Of a stretch of 64,000 nucleotides of DNA, positions 11,799-22,233 are shown piece after piece. The notes under the pieces are model-generated. The model saw only the letters and a program-made list of their open reading frames with translations, had not been told where the DNA came from and did not search any database. Source of the DNA: Panax quinquefolius (lineage: Eukaryota > Streptophyta > Magnoliopsida > Apiales > Araliaceae); assembly GCA_020205615.1 (NCBI GenBank), contig CM035164.1, positions 125,839,537-125,903,536 of the forward strand. The letters run 5' to 3'. The position numbers were made by a program, and so were the translations under genes. The stretch's first letter is position 1. Every line of letters begins with the position of its first letter.

Positions 11799-13435
11799 GA
11801 CGTTAATTTGGGCTGTTGAAAGATTATGATCGTACCATCCAATACCATCACGGAAAAGCGAGCGTGGTAGGCGACAAATTGAGTAAAAGATCATATGCGG
11901 AATGCAGTGCAATATTCACAACACAAAAGCCCATTTTGTGTGACTTGCAAATGATGGAGATAGAGTTAAAAACTCTAGGGACCCATGTGATAATGGCGAA
12001 TATCTGAGTAGAGCAGACTTTAATTGATAAAGTTAAAGTTGCTCGAGAATTCTTGATCCGGAGTGATCGTATGAGGAAGAAAGTGCAAGAAGGTCTTATC
12101 TTGGGAAGCAAGAATCGATGAAGAAGGAATACTTGAGTCAACTCCGGACTTTGTGTTCTTAACGACCGATTTAAAGTATAAAATCATGATAGAGGTGCAC
12201 AATACACCGTTTGCAATCCATATCGGGAGTACCAAAATGTATCGTGATCTTCGCCATACATTTTGGTGGAAGCAATATGAAGAGAGAGAGATAAAGAGAT
12301 TTATTTATCTCAAGGTGTCTAATTTGTCAACGAGTTAAAGCGAAGCATCAAGTACCAAAAGGTCCATTTCAACCACTTGAAATTCCGAATGGAAGTGGGA
12401 GCACATTACCATGGATTTAGTTCTGGGTCTTCCCAAAGTTTCTCAAGGCGTAGATTCGATTTGGGTCATTGTTGATAGATTGACCAAGTCCGCTTTCATT
12501 TCTTCCGTCGAGAAACTTATACACTTGAACGTCTTGCTTTCGTATGTATACATAAGCGAGGTTGTAAGATTGCATGGTATGCGGTATCCATAGTTTCGAT
12601 CGAGACCCAAGATTCACTTCAAGATTTTGGGTTAGTTTGCAAAAAGCTATGAGCGCGGATTTACGATTTAGCTTCGGCATATCATCCTCGGGAGCGACGG
12701 GCGATCGGAGAGGACGATTCAAACTCTTGAAGATCTATTAAGACTCTGTGTCCTTGACTTCAAGGGAAGTTGGGATAAGTTCCTACCAATGGTGGAGTTT
12801 TCCTATAACAACAGTTATCAAGCAAGTATTGGCATGGCTCCATTTGAGGCGTTCTATTGAAGAAAGTGTCGTTCTCCAGTATGCTGGGATGAGGTGGGTG
12901 AAGCAAAGTTGTTGGGACCGGAGTTGGTACGTATGACTACGGAAAAGATTTAAACGATCCGACAACGTATAAAAACCTCACAAGATCGTCAAAATAGTTA
13001 TGCTGATCTTCATCGAAAGGACGTAGAATTCGATATTGGAGATCATGTGTTGTTACGTGTTGCTCCATGGAAAGGAGTTACAAGATTTGGAAAGAGAGGA
13101 AAGCTCAACCCTCGATTCATTGGCCCATTTTTAATCCTCGATCGAGTAGGAACTGTGGCGTATAGACTCGCTTTACCGCCAAGTATGTCTCATGTTCATT
13201 ACATTTTTCAAATATCCATGTTACGTAAATATGTGAAAGACCCGAACCACATTATTGAGTTAGAACTGGACGAAATAGCGAAAGATTTGACGTATGAAGA
13301 GGTTCTTGTTCAAATCTTGGATAAGAAGGAACATATTCTACGTTCCAAGGTTATACCTCAAGTCAAAGTTTTGTGGAGAAACCACGATTTTGAGGAAATG
13401 TCCTGGGAGTTAGAATCAGAAATGAAATCAATGTC
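11794..13435 (+). pseudogene. Element A, right part: RNase H end, integrase, chromodomain-like tail
   Basis: Resumes the RNase H interrupted at 1632 (the KDYDRTIQYH block near 11817). The integrase zinc-binding region is readable at 12153-12290 (GSTKMYRDL, then FWWKQYEE), the core at 12411-12600 (DLVLGLPKVSQG, VIVDRLTKSA), and the C-terminal part is open at 13047-13430, from RVAPWKGVTRFGKRGKLNP to KVLWRNHDFEEMSWELE. That last block is the chromodomain-like end that places A and B among Tekay/Del chromoviruses. Frame breaks are present upstream. At about 13435 it jumps straight into LTR interior sequence without a polypurine tract. Confidence 0.88.
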
Positions 13436-14053
13436 ACGGTTACATCTTTATTATTCATTTGGAATATCACATGCATGCGTTTCTGCGGGACTGATTCCGT
13501 CTTTATTATTACATTTGGAATATCACATGCATGTGTTTCTGGCAGGACTGATTTAGTTATTTATTATTACATTGAATATAACTGCGTATGCGATCTATCG
13601 CGTGCTGGTGATTTCTTTTGTTATTCCATTCCTTATTATACTCGGTTGGTTAAAGTTTTGACTTATACTCCATGAAATTAGTGGAATATCCTTGATATTT
13701 GCGCTTCATCCAAAGATATCTTTTTATGGAAATATTCTTACGAGCATTCTTGAATTTTACTCTACAAAGCGATGTCATGTTGACAATTTGGGCGTTATTA
13801 GTTCTGGATAAAATAATTCTTGAACTTGTTTTATTGAATTCTTATATCATTGTCATCATCCTCATGTTTATATTTTTTTGAAAGTCATCTGTGGCCTATA
13901 GTGCATAGATGGACTTGGTATGATTATAACCAGGGATTATTCGGTGTAATCATAACCGTAATGTTACAAATGATGTGGAAAAATTCCTCATTGGTCCGTA
14001 GAGCATTAATGGACAGTTGTTGGCATGATCATGACCATTATTGAATACACAAA
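13436..14053 (+). repeat. Truncated LTR fragment of element A
   Basis: Matches the R/U5 part of the B LTR (about 10485-11165), including ttgttattccattccttattatac, ctctacaaagcgatgtcatgttgacaatttgggcg and ggcatgatcatgaccatt. U3, LTR start and LTR end are missing: the left side was deleted up to the pol gene, and the right side stops at 14053 where the Asp-primed LTR begins. Confidence 0.82.
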
Positions 14054-15579
14054 TGTTTACTTCATGTTCTTGGTTTAGAACTTAGCTTACATTGAAGAGC
14101 ATCGTCTTAGCTTTTCGGAACATTTTGAATCATTCCAATCGGAGTTCGGATGCAAGAGTTATGATCGTTGTACCAACGGACGTCGAACGTCATGGTTTTG
14201 GGTGGTCATTTGCATAGCAGTTACTTCCATCTCAATTTCAGCCTTCATTCGCCTAGAATTTCTCAATCCTCAAAGAATGAAAGTTGTAGATCTCGTCGAT
14301 ATCTTCGATTTGATAGGTGGCGAGGCCACCTGTAACTCCTCCCGGATCAAAAGTTATGGCGTTTTCCCAAAAGAACGTCCGGACGAGAAATGTCGAACTT
14401 GGGGCCGACCTTGGGCGCCAAAATAGACCTATGCTTGTGACCGAGGCCTGAGGAAGCGATCTCTGCGTCAAGCCCGTCTTTGGGGCCATTGGGGAAGAGG
14501 TTAGTTCTTGGCTTGGAGCGCGTTTTGGCGAATTTTGACACCTTTTTACTCGAAATAGGATTGGATTTGTTCTAAGCTAAAAATTGGACTTGTAACCTAT
14601 AAATACATGATGTAAGGCATAAAATAAAGAGAGATTACATAGCTTAGCTTAGATAAAATACTCCATTAGATTAGAATATAAACCATAGTTCTTAATTAGC
14701 CGTTGGAGATTGAAGCAAATTGAAGAACACAAGATCGAGAAGCGAAACAAGAGGGAGCATCAGATTTGCTGACAACAGATTCTATTCTCTTTTCTTATCA
14801 TACTTTTATCTTTTAATGTCTATTCAGTTGTGGATTCTTGGTTTTAATTCATTAATTATGAACTAAATTTCTTTTATTAAGATTTCAATTGAACCTTTTA
14901 TGTCTATAAATTATTTATTTGATTTATTCCAATTATTTATGTCAAGGTGAATTGTTTATCTTGTGTTGTGCTTATTACTTAATTATTTGATCAGTAATTA
15001 CCTTGTTACTCTAGAAGGAATTGAAAGAGGAATTCTAGGGTTAGAATTGGGCATGATATCATGTGACTTAGTTATTTGCAAAGTGAATAATTAGGTTTGT
15101 GAATTGAATGGAAATATCTGTTCACCGCATGTAACACATAAGAAATTGGGATTGTAACGAGTTTAATTCAATTGTTTTGTATAGGAATATAACAAAATTA
15201 ACTTGGATTAAATAGAAGGCAAATGATCACTTAAGAAAGGGCTTTTGACATTTGAGAATTCCTGTTAACAATTCAGTAGACATAATAATTGGGATAATTG
15301 GATAATTGATTTATAGTTCATAATTGGGGATATTGGAGTCTTAATCTTTATTTATCTGAATTCAGTCATAAAGCAATTAAGTTTAATTAGTTAATTTAGT
15401 TTTATTAATTAGAAAAATCACGATTTGAAATTGTTTAAATAAAATTGATTTGGTTAAGAGTTAGTACTTGGTAATTTTTATTAAATAATTCCTCATGGGA
15501 ACGATACTTTTTTTATCACTTTATTACTTGTTGACCGTGTATACTTGCACGAATTCATTGATTGCGAAATCGATCAAGA
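14054..15579 (+). repeat. Left-arm LTR (plus orientation, 5'-truncated)
   Basis: Pairs base by base, with scattered differences, with the complement of 16156-17686. Contains the duplicated-looking start tgtttacttcatgttcttgg and ends atcgatcaaga before agtttttggcgccg. The right arm shows that the real LTR starts about 200 bp further upstream (TGATAAGTGG), so this copy lost its 5' end even though it happens to begin with TG. Putative TATA: cctataaatacatg near 14597. Confidence 0.85.
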
Positions 15580-15585
15580 AGTTTT

Positions 15586-15611
15586 TGGCGCCGTCCCCGG
15601 CAACGGCGCCA
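15586..15611. promoter_or_regulatory. Back-to-back Asp-tRNA primer binding sites
   Basis: 15594-15611 (tccccggcaacggcgcca) equals the 3' end of plant tRNA-Asp plus CCA, i.e. a perfect 18-nt PBS on the minus strand. It is directly preceded by the first nine bases of the same PBS in plus orientation (tggcgccgt, 15586-15594). Asp PBS is typical of Athila/Tat-like plant elements (family knowledge). Confidence 0.8.
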
Positions 15612-15660
15612 AAAACTTGTTGATCGATTTCGCAATCAATGAATCTTAAAATATACACTG
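15606..15660 (-). repeat. Reversed LTR tip
   Basis: On the minus strand this reads as the last 40-50 bases of the same LTR (attcattgattgcgaaatcg, then atcaaca) followed by the PBS. Together with the left arm's end it makes a short near-perfect palindrome at 15552-15644. Confidence 0.75.
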
Positions 15661-16020
15661 AACAAGTAATAAAAAGTAAAGTAAATATTGGTCTTGATAG
15701 TTGTAGCTCCATGAAAATCCGGGTGATGCCCCCAAACTTGTTCATAATTATCATCATATGCATCTTGATTGAGGTAGTTACCACCATCTTGTCTGCATCT
15801 ACCCAAGATTGATGGTGCATTGATTACTCGGGTAATTGCTAGCACAATAGTCACACATAACTGTCATCCTTAGATTCTGTTGGGATGCGATAACGTCCAA
15901 CTTCCTCGAAAGTTCTTTAATTTGTGCTGACATTGCGGAAAGTGTCGCGAGTCTATCAATCTCCATCCCCCTTGGTTGAGTCACGTTCATGTATGGCCAT
16001 TGATACTCAAAGTCATCCAT
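15660..16020 (-). pseudogene. Gag fragment of the Asp-primed element
   Basis: Open on the minus strand from 16020 (start MDDFEYQWPYMNV), with a heptad-like stretch, LSAMSAQIKELSRKLDVI, then C-D-Y-C-x8-C near 15840. Athila/Tat gag proteins usually have His in this CxxC...H...C block; here the codon is TAC (Tyr), one C-to-T change from CAC. A frameshift near 15820 moves to another frame that carries WGHHPDF, like the conserved W-x-NHPNF block of these gags. The piece ends near 15660. Not functional. Confidence 0.65.
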
Positions 16021-16131
16021 GGTACCTAAAATGAGAAAAATATAAGAAGAGAATTAAAAATAAAAATAAAAATATTTAAATTAAGACTAATTTAATTGAA
16101 ATTAATATTGGTAAACAAATATTAAACTAAT

Positions 16132-16149
16132 TCCCCGGCAGCGGCGCCA
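16132..16149 (-). promoter_or_regulatory. Asp-tRNA primer binding site of the right-arm LTR
   Basis: Complement of tccccggcagcggcgcca, 17 of 18 positions matching the tRNA-Asp 3' end. It follows the right-arm LTR on the minus strand after seven bases. Confidence 0.8.
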
Positions 16150-16155
16150 AAAACT

Positions 16156-18461
16156 TGTTGATCGATTTCGCAATCAATGAATACGTGCAAGTATACACAG
16201 TCAACAAGTAATAAAGTGATAAGAAAAGTATCGTTCCCACAAGGAATATTTAATAAAAATTACCAAGTACTAACTCTTAACCAAATCAATTTTATTTAAA
16301 CAATTTCAAATCGTGATTTTTCTAATTAAGAAAACTAAATTAACTAATTAAACTTAATTGCTTTATGACTGAATTCAGATAAATAAAGATTAAGAATCCA
16401 ATATCCCCAATTATGAACTATAAATCAATTATCTAATTGTCCCAATTATTATGTCTATTGAATTGTTAACAGGAATTCTCAAATGTCAAAAGCCCTTTCT
16501 CAAGTGATCATTTGCCTTCTATTTAATCCAAGTTAATTTTGTTATATTCCTATGCAAAACAATTGAATTAAACTAGTTACAATCCCAATTCCTTGTGTTA
16601 CATGCGGTGAACATATATTTCCATTCAATTCACAAACCTAATTACTCACTTTGCAAATAACTAAGTCACATGATATCATGCCCAGTTCTAACCCTAGAAT
16701 TCCTCTTTAAATTTCTTCTAGAGTAACAAGGTAATTACTGATCAAATAATTAAGTAATAAGCACAAGACAAGATAAACAATTCACCTTGACATAAATAAT
16801 TGGAATAAATCAAATAATTAATTTATAGACATAAAAGGTTCAATTGAAATCTTAATAAAAGAAATTTAGTTCATAATTAATGAATTAAAACCAAGAATCC
16901 ACAACTGAATAGACATTAAAAGATAAAAGTATGATAAGAGAAGAGAATAAAATCTGTTGTCAGTAAATTTGATGTTCCCCTCTTGCTCTTGATCTTCAGT
17001 GTTCTTCAATTTGCTTCAATCTCCAATGGATAATTAAGAACTAGGGTTTATATTCTAATCTAATGGAGTGTTTTATCTAAGCTAAGCTATGTAATCTCCC
17101 TTTATTTTATGCCTTACATCATGTATTTATAGGTTACAAGTCCAATTTTTAGCTTAGGAACAAACCCAATCTTATTTGGAGTCAAAAGGTGTCAAAATTC
17201 GCCCAAAACGCATCCAAGCCGCAACCAACCTCTTCCCCAGTGCCCTAGCGCCAAATAAATAGGCTTTCGACGCCAGACATCGCTCCCCAGTAGCCCGGCG
17301 CTAGGCGCTAAACCTATTTTGGGCGCCCCGGCTCTGGCCCCAAGTTCTGACATTTTCTACTCCGATGTCCTTTGGGAAAACGGCTATAACATTTGATCTG
17401 GAAGAAGTTACGGGGCCTGCCACCTTTCAAATCGAAGATATCGACGAGATCTACAACTTTTATTCTTTGAGGATTGAGAAATTATGGGCGGATGAAGGCT
17501 GAAATTGAGCTGGAAGTAACTGCTATGCAAATGACCACCCAAAACGATGACGTTCGACGTCCGTTGGTACAACGATCATAACTCTTGCATCCGAACTCCG
17601 ATTAGAATGATTCAAAATGTTACGGAAAGCTAAGACGATGCTCTTCAATGTAAGCTAAGTTCTAAACCAAGAACATGAAGTAAACATGAAAGCCCAAATG
17701 ATGTCCGGTTTGCTTTTCTTTGTGTTTTCTTTGCTTTTCCTTACCAGTAGTCAGGGGCGAAGCTATGGTAAATTTGTGGGGTCAATTGACCCCACTCAAT
17801 TTTTAAAATCACTTACAAATTTTTTTTTACCCCACTCAATTTTTGACCTCCACTAAATTTTTGACCCCACTCCGATTTTTTTTTTTAATTAGAGGTACCC
17901 AAGCGGCCAAGCCAAGAGAGATGGGGCAAAGCCAAATTGCCAAAGGCAAAAGCTAAACCGTGAACCATCAAAGCCTTTCGCAAGTGGTGAAGTGGAGTCT
18001 TTGGTGATGGCGGCCATGAAGCGTGGAGAATGGAGTCACGACTTTCATTCTACTTGTGACTCTTTGCGACTTTGTGCCCTTGCGAGGTAACATAAATTAC
18101 TTTCTTTCAATTTCTCCAACCTCAGTTTTATTTTCAGAAATCAATTGTGATTTCCCCCTTTTGTTAGTATTATTAAATTGGATATTTGGATGTATTTGTC
18201 TAACCCGAAAGTATAAAGTATTAAAAAAATGGTTGGAGTATTTACCCTAAATCCCGCCAATTTTTAAAAACTTACTAATAATTTTGACCCCACTACTATA
18301 CGTTCCTGGCTTCGCCACTGCCAATAGTCGCTCATACCGCTCCCAAACGTATAACCTACAAAATGAACACAAAATGCATGAAAAGTAACTAAGACACATA
18401 AATATAAGCAACTAATTCAAGTAAAAGATACCGGATAAGTGTATATAAAATCCACTTATCA
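16156..18461 (-). repeat. Right-arm LTR (minus orientation), interrupted by a hAT-type MITE
   Basis: On the minus strand it starts TGATAAGTGG at 18461 and ends CGATCAACA at 16156, giving TG...CA ends. About 1.73 kb once the MITE and one TSD copy (17752-18328) are removed. Its distal part is the only complete LTR 5' end of this family here. It abuts the PMD-C48 reading frame at 18462, so it truncates that gene. Confidence 0.83.
17752..18320. mobile_element. Non-autonomous hAT-like element
   Basis: Terminal inverted repeats CAGGGGCGAAGC and (complement) CAGTGGCGAAGC, 11 of 12 matching, with the repeated motif 'gaccccact' inside each end. Flanked by 8-bp duplications ccagtagt (17744-17751) and ccaatagt (18321-18328), 7 of 8 matching. 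An 8-bp TSD and CAG-type ends are hAT hallmarks. 569 bp, no coding region. Confidence 0.82.
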
Positions 18462-20539
18462 ATAAGTTTGCCTTGGTTAAGACATAGATATGGGCAATTA
18501 CCTAAAGATGCTATTTCAGATGATGTGGTAAATCACACTAAGGCATACATGTTGTATTTGTGTGGCGTTATTTTGTTTCCTACGAAGAGTAAAAATATTG
18601 TGCATCCTAGGTATTTATTGTTATTGGAAAGATTGGAAGACATAATTACATATGCTTGGGGGGCAGCAATTTTTGGGAATTTGTATAGGGGTTTGCATGA
18701 GGCTACTCGGAAAACATCGAAAAAATTTGCAGGATGTGCAACCTTGCTTATGATGTGGGCTCACGAAAGGTTCAACATTGGTCGTCCTACCCCTAGGCCT
18801 AATTCCCAGAAGTTGATACCTAGGGCATTATCCTGGGCATACTCTTCTTTTGATCCAAATTCCAAACAATATTAGTGCCGAAAAAACCCACATCACCATC
18901 TTGTGTTTTACCGAGGAGAGTTTGATGACATGTTGGAAACAGATTGGGTGTGGCGTCCATATCAGATATTTGACACACGTTTGGGTTGGGACTTTTTTGA
19001 GGCAAGGTTAGGTGGAGCCGCTCGTATACCTTTGATTCATTACGACATTGTTGAGTTTCAAATGCCTGACAGATTTATGAGGCAATTTGGATATTTGCAG
19101 TCATATCCATCTAATGCTAAAAACATGGTGGAGTTGAGGAAGGAACATAAATTGTTTGAGAAATTAAATTATGAAAATCATAGGGCCAGTTATATTCATT
19201 TGTGGGAGGCCTACATAGAGAGTTTAGAAGGGCAAATGTTGGAGGGTTTGCAGCAGATATCTACCGAGGATTATATGATATGGTACAGGAAAATTACTCG
19301 GAGATGAATACACCATCCTCAACCCTTTAGGCGTCAAGGGGAAGATTACGAGCCACGGGTATTCATCAACCAATATGTGGCTGTAAACACTGTAAGTTTT
19401 TAAATTTATAATTTTTATACATGTTTCTGTGTTATAATTTGATGTCCTTATTTTACTAATATATTTTTTTGTTTGTTTTATTTCTAGATTGAGACTGCAA
19501 AAGCTATATTTGTAAAGTTTATGTCAATTGATCTTCCAGCTGAGTTAAGAACCATGTATGTGTCATGGTGCAATACACTGCACCAACCGTTCATGAATAA
19601 TTACAAAGGGGTTCCAGCCGAACAAAATCCAAGACAACCTTAAGTTGGACAAATGGATATTGACATGACGGGAGCCCAGCCTACGGTTCAAGAAACTCAG
19701 GGTAGCCTTGCTCCTTCTACTCAACACAGTAGGAAATTATCGGTTAGACGGAGAGAGGGAACAAAGCATACTCACCTTGTCAAGTATTTGAAGATTGAGA
19801 AAATCACTTGGTTAAATCACTATTGGTTTAGTCCAACTACCGACCTATCATACTTTCCTCATATTCATCCAGGTGGTCTATACAACTTAGAGTTTAAGGA
19901 TGTGAACTGTCTAAGACCCAATGGTTGGTTATGGGCACAAGTATTGGATGCATATTTGTTGTTGTTGAGAGACAGAGAAGCTAAGATGAGGATTGAAGGA
20001 ATCCAACGATGGGTTATGTTTTATTTCATGCCAATGTATTTTTCGGGTTTGGGTATCCAATACTTACCAAGTGCCAGAGTAAGCAAAGCAACAACAATCA
20101 AATTTTTAACAAGTTACATCAATCCTCCAGTTGGTGCCCCAGTTCACGAGTCTGATTACATATTCGTTCCATTCATCAACGAAAGCAACAGTCATTTCTC
20201 CTTATTTATTTGGAGTGTGAACAAGTGGAAAGTGATGCTATTTGATCCACTTAATGATGACAAACCCTTAATGCCATTGTCACAATTATACCAAAACTAC
20301 TTTTCTGTTGTGGTGAGTTCATTAATATATAACTTTTTTTTCAAGGCATCACACAAACATATGAGGTTTAGGGAATTAAATGCTTATTTTGTGGTTTATA
20401 GGTGGAGTTAATTCCTTTGTTGCTTTGTATGGCAAATCCTAAAGCAAAGTGGCCAAGATCGAAGCCGAAAGTTGAAGTATGTGTGAGTAGGCCAAGACAA
20501 TGGAATTCAGACGTTTGTGGTGTTTATGTTGCAAACTAA
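18462..20539 (+). pseudogene. Plant mobile domain (PMD) fused to C48/ULP1-like protease, MULE-associated, N-terminus lost
   Basis: Three exons keep one frame: up to 19391, 19488-20312 and 20402-20539 (introns 19392-19487 and 20313-20401, both gt...ag). The first part is the PMD (PF10536-like): RYLLLLERLEDI, YAWGAAIFGNLYRGL, WAHERFNIGRP, then PLIHYDIVEFQMPDRFMRQF. The C-terminal part is a C48 cysteine protease: His in SHFSLFIW, Asp in FDPL, Cys in DVCGVYVAN just before the stop. Three in-frame stops (TAG 18873, TGA 19305, TAA 19641) interrupt it; all fit single C/G-to-T/A transitions (TGG or CAA). The 5' end is cut by the LTR at 18461. ULP1-like proteases are known cargo of some plant MULEs, and the convergent neighbour is a MULE transposase. 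Confidence 0.85.
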
Positions 20540-20821
20540 AAAAAGATATAAATAAATATGATCTGAATTTGTGGTATCTTTATTTTGTTTTTTACTTTTT
20601 TCTTTTGTAATCTTTCATCCTTTTGGTAATTATAATCGATTTACTGATGTCAAGCCTAAGAAAGACTAGATTATCAGGGAAACAAGTACAAGACAGATCA
20701 ATGATATATAAAAAAAGGTGGATTAGTCCTCATTAATCAATAATCACTTTGACTTATAAATTGTTACATCCGTTCCAAAATAAAGGATCAAGCTTGACTA
20801 CTGATTTAAGAAAACCAAAAT
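20540..20821. other. Intergenic spacer between two convergent MULE genes
   Basis: AT-rich, 282 bp, between the stop of the PMD-C48 gene and the end of the transposase frame on the other strand. Probably the two 3' UTRs. No ORF or repeat recognised. Confidence 0.6.
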
Positions 20822-22228
20822 TTAATAGTCATACAAGCAAATATAAATATAACTTAAAACACCTGACTTGTCTTGACCCACAACTTTGTAGTGGTTACGC
20901 TTATCATGATTGGTCATCATATTACATATTGCACACTTTCTCAATTGTTTACGACTTCCAGCCTCTTCGAGCCCACTCTTTATTCTTGAAGCTTTCTTGC
21001 GCCCCTTTGTTTGGGAACAAATAGGATCCAATAACGGTTCATTTTTCACGACCTCAGCATCTACTGGAATTTCTGGCACGCCATTTATATTAACTTCATC
21101 AAGGTCAAACTTCTCAACTATGGGTTGATTGTCAATGCATAACTGTACGACGTGCTTAAAACCATTAATAGAGCATGATCCCGTAGAAGCTAATCATAGG
21201 AGCAGTGTCACCAAATAATTGTACCGCATCGTCTGAGATTCCTCGTAGTTGGACATTTCAGTCAAAATCTTTGCTAGTTCAGCGTTCACTTTGTTACCAT
21301 CTCTACACCAGCGGCATAAAATGTATTTAATCGGTATCTGTGTAGTACTTTTTGCAATCATATGCCTTACAATGTGTCTACAAAGCATACCGGCATGTTC
21401 AAATTTTTGACAATTACATTTTATATCTCCAGTTTCAACATTATTGACAACAATAAAGTACCTATTGGATTCTTCAAAGACGTTTGTCTTGTACACTGCG
21501 TACGACTTCGTTTCCGATGTTGTTAGATGTTGAAGTTTCTTCATTATGTACTTGTGAGATTTTACAATCTCAATCTGAAAGCGTCTAAACATCTCTTTTG
21601 TATAAACAGCCGCTCCATGTGTTTCCAACGGTGATTCAAGAGTCATAGTTCTAGTCCGATGGCAGGTTGCGTAGTCAGCTTGTCTCTCTCTCTCATTACC
21701 TGCTTCTCAATGGCCTTTTCTGAGTTTACGATAAATTCCTTTATACTCGTTGTCGCATTGACATACTCATCGAATAAACTGTTTATTCCTGGATGTAGTC
21801 GTCATTCCCGCTGCAAAAAAATTCTTTGTGTAAGCCATGATCCATTTGTGCTTAACCTCATAGAGTGATTGTAACCAATCATGGGCTTGCAGTTCATAAA
21901 TCTGTCATCAGCTTTTCCCATCGCTCCTCAAATTCCGCAGCAGTCAATGATTTATACACACACCAATTAAAATCATGTTTAAATGTTGGGAACTCATCAT
22001 ACAATGTGTGCAATTTCTCTGAAAATTTGTTACTAATATGCCATGTACAAAGTGCATGGTGTGTTTTAGGAAGAACCCTAGCAATCGCATTGCTCATGGC
22101 TTTGTCCTGATCAGTAATAATGGTAACCAGTGCCTTATTGTTCATTACATGAAGCCAAGTCTCAAAGACCCATACAAAAGTATCCTCTGTTTCATCCTGT
22201 ATCAGTGCAAAACCAAACAAGACGGAAT

Positions 22229-22233
22229 GGTAA
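22229..22233. repeat. Solo-LTR target-site duplication (ggtaa), left copy
   Basis: Matches 25174-25178 exactly, on the other side of the solo LTR. Confidence 0.88.

Larger units (their letters stand above)
14054..18461. mobile_element. Inside-out pair of Tat/Athila-like LTRs (large inverted repeat)
   Basis: Left arm 14054-15579 is an LTR on the plus strand. Right arm 16156-18461 is the same LTR on the minus strand, with a MITE inside. Their 3' ends and primer sites face each other across about 0.58 kb. Between them lie a second, reversed LTR tip with PBS and a minus-strand gag scrap. A normal element has LTRs in direct orientation, so this is a rearranged product. The TSD of the left side could not be found. 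Confidence 0.85.

Noticed and set aside
14054..14056. TG at 14054 as a genuine LTR start
   Set aside because: The right arm shows the LTR continues about 200 bp further upstream to TGATAAGTGG; the TG here is coincidental.
15524..15820. Minus-strand 98-codon frame across the palindrome centre
   Set aside because: It mixes gag scrap with LTR and primer-site sequence; only the gag part has family support.
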